From assembly GCA_023451265.1 (NCBI GenBank), contig JAEYAG010000085.1, positions 1 to 7,580 of the forward strand: a DNA stretch of 7,580 nucleotides. The letters run 5' to 3'. The stretch is from Actinomycetes bacterium. GTDB taxonomy: Bacteria > Actinomycetota > Actinomycetes > Actinomycetales > Microbacteriaceae. The translations under genes were made by a program, and so were the position numbers. The notes beneath the pieces were generated by a model. The model was given only the letters and a program-made list of their open reading frames with translations, was not told the DNA's origin and ran no database searches. Positions 5,429 through 7,580 of this stretch are shown one piece after another (the stretch's first letter is position 1; every line of letters begins with the position of its first letter).

Positions 5429-7216
5429 TCAGTCGACGGGGCGGTACTGGGCGAACCGGCGCTCCAGGCGCGGCCTGCGCCGCGCACCGATGACGGCGAC
5501 CGAGTCGGGGCTCAGCACGACCGGGCCCTTCTCCACCGGCTTGCCGTCGTTCGCGGTCGTCGTCGCGATCCACACCTCGCGCTCCTCGTCGATGTGATCC
5601 ACCGCCCACTCCTCCGGCGAGAGGTTGACGTAGATCGTCGCCGCGTCGCGGTGCAGCACCCACCGGCCCGGCCCGGCGCACTCGGCGCGCTGGCCGCCGC
5701 GGCTCGGATCGGTGAGCTCGGGCTGCTCGCGGCGCAGCCGCGCGAGCGCGCGGTACAGCTGCAGCAGGCGCCGGTGGTCGCCCTGTTCGGTCTCGCTCCA
5801 GTCGAGCTTCGAGCGCTCGAACGTCGCGGGGTCGTTGGGGTCGGGCACGAGCGACTCGTCCCAGCCCATCGCCGCGAACTCGGCCCGCCGGCCCCGGCGC
5901 GTCGCCTCGGCGAGCTCCGGCTCAGGATGCGAGGTGAAGAACTGCCACGGCGTGGACGCGCCCCACTCCTCGCCCATGAACAGCATCGGCGTGCCGGGTG
6001 CGGTGAGGGTCAGCACGGCCGCGATCTGCAGCCGCGCGAACGACAGGCTCTGGCTGAGCCGGTCACCGGCGGCGCGGTTGCCGATCTGGTCGTGGTCCTG
6101 CGCGAACTCGACGAAACGCCACGACGGCACCTCGGGCGGCACCAGCGCGCCCCAGTCGGTGTCGCGGAACGACGAGAACGTGCCGTCGTGGAAGAACCCG
6201 CCCGCCCAGGTCTTCGGCAGCGCCTCGGGGGCGGCGAAGTCGGCGTAATAGCCCGCCGTCTCGCCGGTGAGCGCGACGTGCACGGCGTGGTGCCAGTCGT
6301 CGACCCACTGCGCCGTGAGGCCGTAACCGCCCGCCTCGCGGGGAAGGATCATGACGGGGTCGTTGAGGTCGCTCTCCGCGATGAGGGTGAGCGGCCGGCC
6401 GAGGTGGGCCGAGAGCGCGTCGACCCGCTCGGCGATCTCCCGCAGGATGTGCACGGGGCGGGATGCCGACTCGTGCAGCGCGTGCACGGCGTCGAGCCGC
6501 AGCCCGTCGACGTGGTGATCGCGCAGCCACATCAGCGCGTTGTCCACGATGTACTCGCGCACGGCGGGCTCGTCGAGATTGACGCTCGCTCCCCACGTGT
6601 TGCTCTGCCCGTCGCGCAGGTAGGGGCCGTACTCGGGCAGGTAATTGCCCGACGGCCCGAGGTGGTTGTAGACGACGTCCTGGATGACGGCGAGCCCGGC
6701 CGCGTGCGCGGCATCGACGAACCGGCGATATGCCTCGGGGCCGCCGTAGGCCTCGTGGACGGCGTACCAGAGCACGCCGTCGTAGCCCCAGTTGTGGGTG
6801 CCGTTGAAGGCGTTGACCGGCAGCAGTTCGACGTGCGTGACGCCGAGGTCGACGAGGTGGTCGAGCTTGCCGATCGCGGCGTCGAGGGTCCCCTCGGGAG
6901 TGAACGTGCCGATGTGCAGCTCGTAGATCAGGCCGCCCGCGAGGGGACGACCGGTCCACGCCTCGTCGCTCCAGGCGAAGGATGCCGGGTCGTCCCACGC
7001 CGACAGATCGTGCACACCGCGCGGCTGGCGCCGCGACCGCGGGTCGGGTCGGGCGGTGTCGGCGTCGCCCAGGACGAACCCGTACTCGTCACCGGGTGCG
7101 AGCGTCGCCTCGGCGCGCCACCACCCGGCATCCGTCGCGGTCAACTCGACATCGCCCCGCTCCGGTCGTCGCAGCCGCACCCGCGCCGCGCGCGGCGCCC
7201 ACACTTCGATGGTCAT
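5429..7216 (-). CDS. treZ: Maltooligosyltrehalose trehalohydrolase
   Basis: A 595-residue GH13 enzyme that releases trehalose from maltooligosyltrehalose, the second step of the TreY-TreZ route from glycogen or maltodextrin. An N-terminal beta-sandwich (about 1-90, MTIEVWAPRAARVRLRRP) precedes the barrel. GH13 motifs are all present: region I DVVYNHLG (180-187), region II DGLRLDAVHAL with nucleophile Asp242, region III LIAESDLN with acid/base Glu281, region IV FAQDHDQIGN with Asp376. ELLPVNAFNGTHNWGYDG, TPMLFMGEEWG and the LDW..E stretch are TreZ-typical and separate it from GlgB and GlgX. Length is normal for the family. ATG 7216 is chosen because the N-terminal domain begins there and AGGA lies seven bases upstream; a 32-codon open extension to 7312 runs through the inverted-repeat spacer and is not coding-like. 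treY, which usually sits next to treZ, is not in the window; a small membrane-protein gene is upstream and a TspO-like gene downstream. Confidence 0.95.
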   Translation of the reverse strand: MTIEVWAPRAARVRLRRPERGDVELTATDAGWWRAEATLAPGDEYGFVLGDADTARPDPRSRRQPRGVHDLSAWDDPASFAWSDEAWTGRPLAGGLIYELHIGTFTPEGTLDAAIGKLDHLVDLGVTHVELLPVNAFNGTHNWGYDGVLWYAVHEAYGGPEAYRRFVDAAHAAGLAVIQDVVYNHLGPSGNYLPEYGPYLRDGQSNTWGASVNLDEPAVREYIVDNALMWLRDHHVDGLRLDAVHALHESASRPVHILREIAERVDALSAHLGRPLTLIAESDLNDPVMILPREAGGYGLTAQWVDDWHHAVHVALTGETAGYYADFAAPEALPKTWAGGFFHDGTFSSFRDTDWGALVPPEVPSWRFVEFAQDHDQIGNRAAGDRLSQSLSFARLQIAAVLTLTAPGTPMLFMGEEWGASTPWQFFTSHPEPELAEATRRGRRAEFAAMGWDESLVPDPNDPATFERSKLDWSETEQGDHRRLLQLYRALARLRREQPELTDPSRGGQRAECAGPGRWVLHRDAATIYVNLSPEEWAVDHIDEEREVWIATTTANDGKPVEKGPVVLSPDSVAVIGARRRPRLERRFAQYRPVD

Positions 7217-7223
7217 GGACCCA

Positions 7224-7264
7224 TCCTGCCCGCCTGCGCCCGGGGCTGCAGGGTCCTGCCCGCC
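7224..7264. repeat. Direct repeat and operator-like palindrome upstream of treZ
   Basis: TCCTGCCCGCC occurs twice (7224-7234 and 7254-7264), exactly 30 bases apart. Between and overlapping them lies the near-palindrome GCAGG-GT-CCTGC (7248-7259), whose near edge is 31 bases upstream of the treZ start. The place and symmetry would fit a repressor or activator site, but no regulator is known and low sequence complexity could also explain it. Confidence 0.3.
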
Positions 7265-7265
7265 C

Positions 7266-7325
7266 GAGAAGTGGGCGCAGGTGGCGGTAATCCCGGGCGG
7301 AAACGACGACATGCGCCCACTTCTC
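7266..7325. repeat. Perfect 14-bp inverted repeat with 32-base loop between the small membrane gene and treZ
   Basis: GAGAAGTGGGCGCA (7266-7279) is repeated in exact inverted form as TGCGCCCACTTCTC (7312-7325). The 60-base unit begins 49 bases upstream of treZ and ends 25 bases after the stop of the 62-residue gene. The arms stop abruptly at both outer ends. It has no T-tract, so it would be an atypical terminator. An extragenic palindromic repeat or a tiny non-autonomous element is also possible. The loop contains the CCCGGG palindrome. Confidence 0.75.
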
Positions 7326-7350
7326 CCCGGCGCGAACAGCGAGGTTGCGG

Positions 7351-7539
7351 CTACGAGTCGGCGTCGGGAGCGTCGCCCGTGCGTTTTTGGTGACCGATGA
7401 CGAAGAACGTGAGGGCGAGCACTCCGAACGGGAGGGCGATGGCCCAGTTGTGCAGCGCCACGCCCATCCCGATCGCCATGACGGCGAAGGCGATGGCGAC
7501 GCCGACGTACATCTGAGGGGTGTCGCGGGGTTCGCTCAT
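7351..7539 (-). CDS. Small two-helix membrane protein, function unknown
   Basis: A 62-residue protein with two hydrophobic segments, about residues 10-29 and 31-49, joined by a very short HNW turn. A short acidic/polar N-terminus (MSEPRDTPQ) and a charged tail (HQKRTGDAPDADS) flank them. By the positive-inside rule both ends probably face the cytoplasm as a hairpin. A stop codon (TAG 7551-7549) lies in frame four codons before the ATG, so this is the full gene and not the end of a longer one. Codon use is normal for the window. I do not recognise a named family; similar tiny two-helix proteins are common in actinobacteria. It lies upstream of treZ on the same strand, but the 134-base spacer with a large inverted repeat argues against simple cotranscription. 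Confidence 0.75.
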   Translation of the reverse strand: MSEPRDTPQMYVGVAIAFAVMAIGMGVALHNWAIALPFGVLALTFFVIGHQKRTGDAPDADS

Positions 7540-7545
7540 ACCCTC

Positions 7546-7551
7546 ACGCTA
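7546..7551 (-). promoter_or_regulatory. -10 element of a probable leaderless promoter for the 62-residue gene
   Basis: TAGCGT on the minus strand matches TANNNT and ends six bases before the ATG at 7539. The GAGGG between them is purine-rich but only one base from the ATG, too close for a normal ribosome binding site. The expected transcription start would fall at or next to the start codon. The -35 region (about 7568-7575) shows no clear match. Confidence 0.4.
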
Positions 7552-7580
7552 CGAAGGTCGCGTCCGCGGCGCCTCCCCCA

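Noticed and set aside
7217..7312. 32-codon upstream extension of treZ starting at ATG 7312
   Set aside because: It would begin inside the inverted repeat, and TreZ homology begins at the MTIEVWAP start with an AGGA site at the right spacing.
5399..7393. A 664-codon open frame on the plus strand opposite treZ
   Set aside because: Antisense shadow; low-complexity product without domains, whereas the minus strand encodes a complete TreZ.

Overview
The window is very GC-rich (roughly 70% or more by eye) and densely coded. It has short intergenic gaps, GTG as well as ATG starts, weak or missing Shine-Dalgarno sites at several genes, and a typical actinobacterial gene set including treZ. Together with many copies of the hexamer GCATCC/GGATGC, this points to a high-GC actinobacterium, most likely of the Microbacteriaceae (Microbacterium-like). 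The genus is an inference. No tRNA, rRNA, CRISPR array, transposase or phage gene is visible.

Region 1 (1-3543, minus strand) is the most interesting part. It is a compact four-gene row read from right to left: an ECF-type sigma-70 factor (3543-2872), a 157-residue helical/beta accessory protein whose GTG start overlaps the sigma gene by 11 bases (2882-2409), a subtilisin-like S8 protease without a signal peptide (2368-692), and the N-terminal part of a tetratricopeptide-repeat protein that leaves the window at base 1 (623 to beyond 1). The protease has an intact Asp/His/Asn/Ser set and five tandem NPYT[K/R]S hexapeptides just before its catalytic domain. From memory of similar actinobacterial loci, the TPR protein probably ends in a caspase-like CHAT protease domain, but that part is outside the window. 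The whole looks like a sigma-controlled cassette of two intracellular proteases, a candidate signalling, stress or conflict system.

Region 2 (3544-4366) holds a short divergent promoter region and, on the plus strand, a stand-alone class I glutamine amidotransferase-like protein. It ends in a convergent gap (4367-4483) filled by a nested, imperfect palindrome, probably a bidirectional terminator or an extragenic palindromic repeat.

Region 3 (4484-7580, minus strand) holds three ordinary genes: a long TspO/tryptophan-rich sensory protein-like membrane protein, treZ (maltooligosyltrehalose trehalohydrolase), and a 62-residue two-helix membrane protein. The spacer between treZ and the small gene carries a perfect 14-bp inverted repeat with a 32-base loop. 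Three genes (plus-strand amidotransferase, TspO-like gene, 62-residue gene) have a TANNNT -10-like hexamer ending 6-7 bases before the ATG, which suggests leaderless transcripts. No gap between genes exceeds 300 bases.
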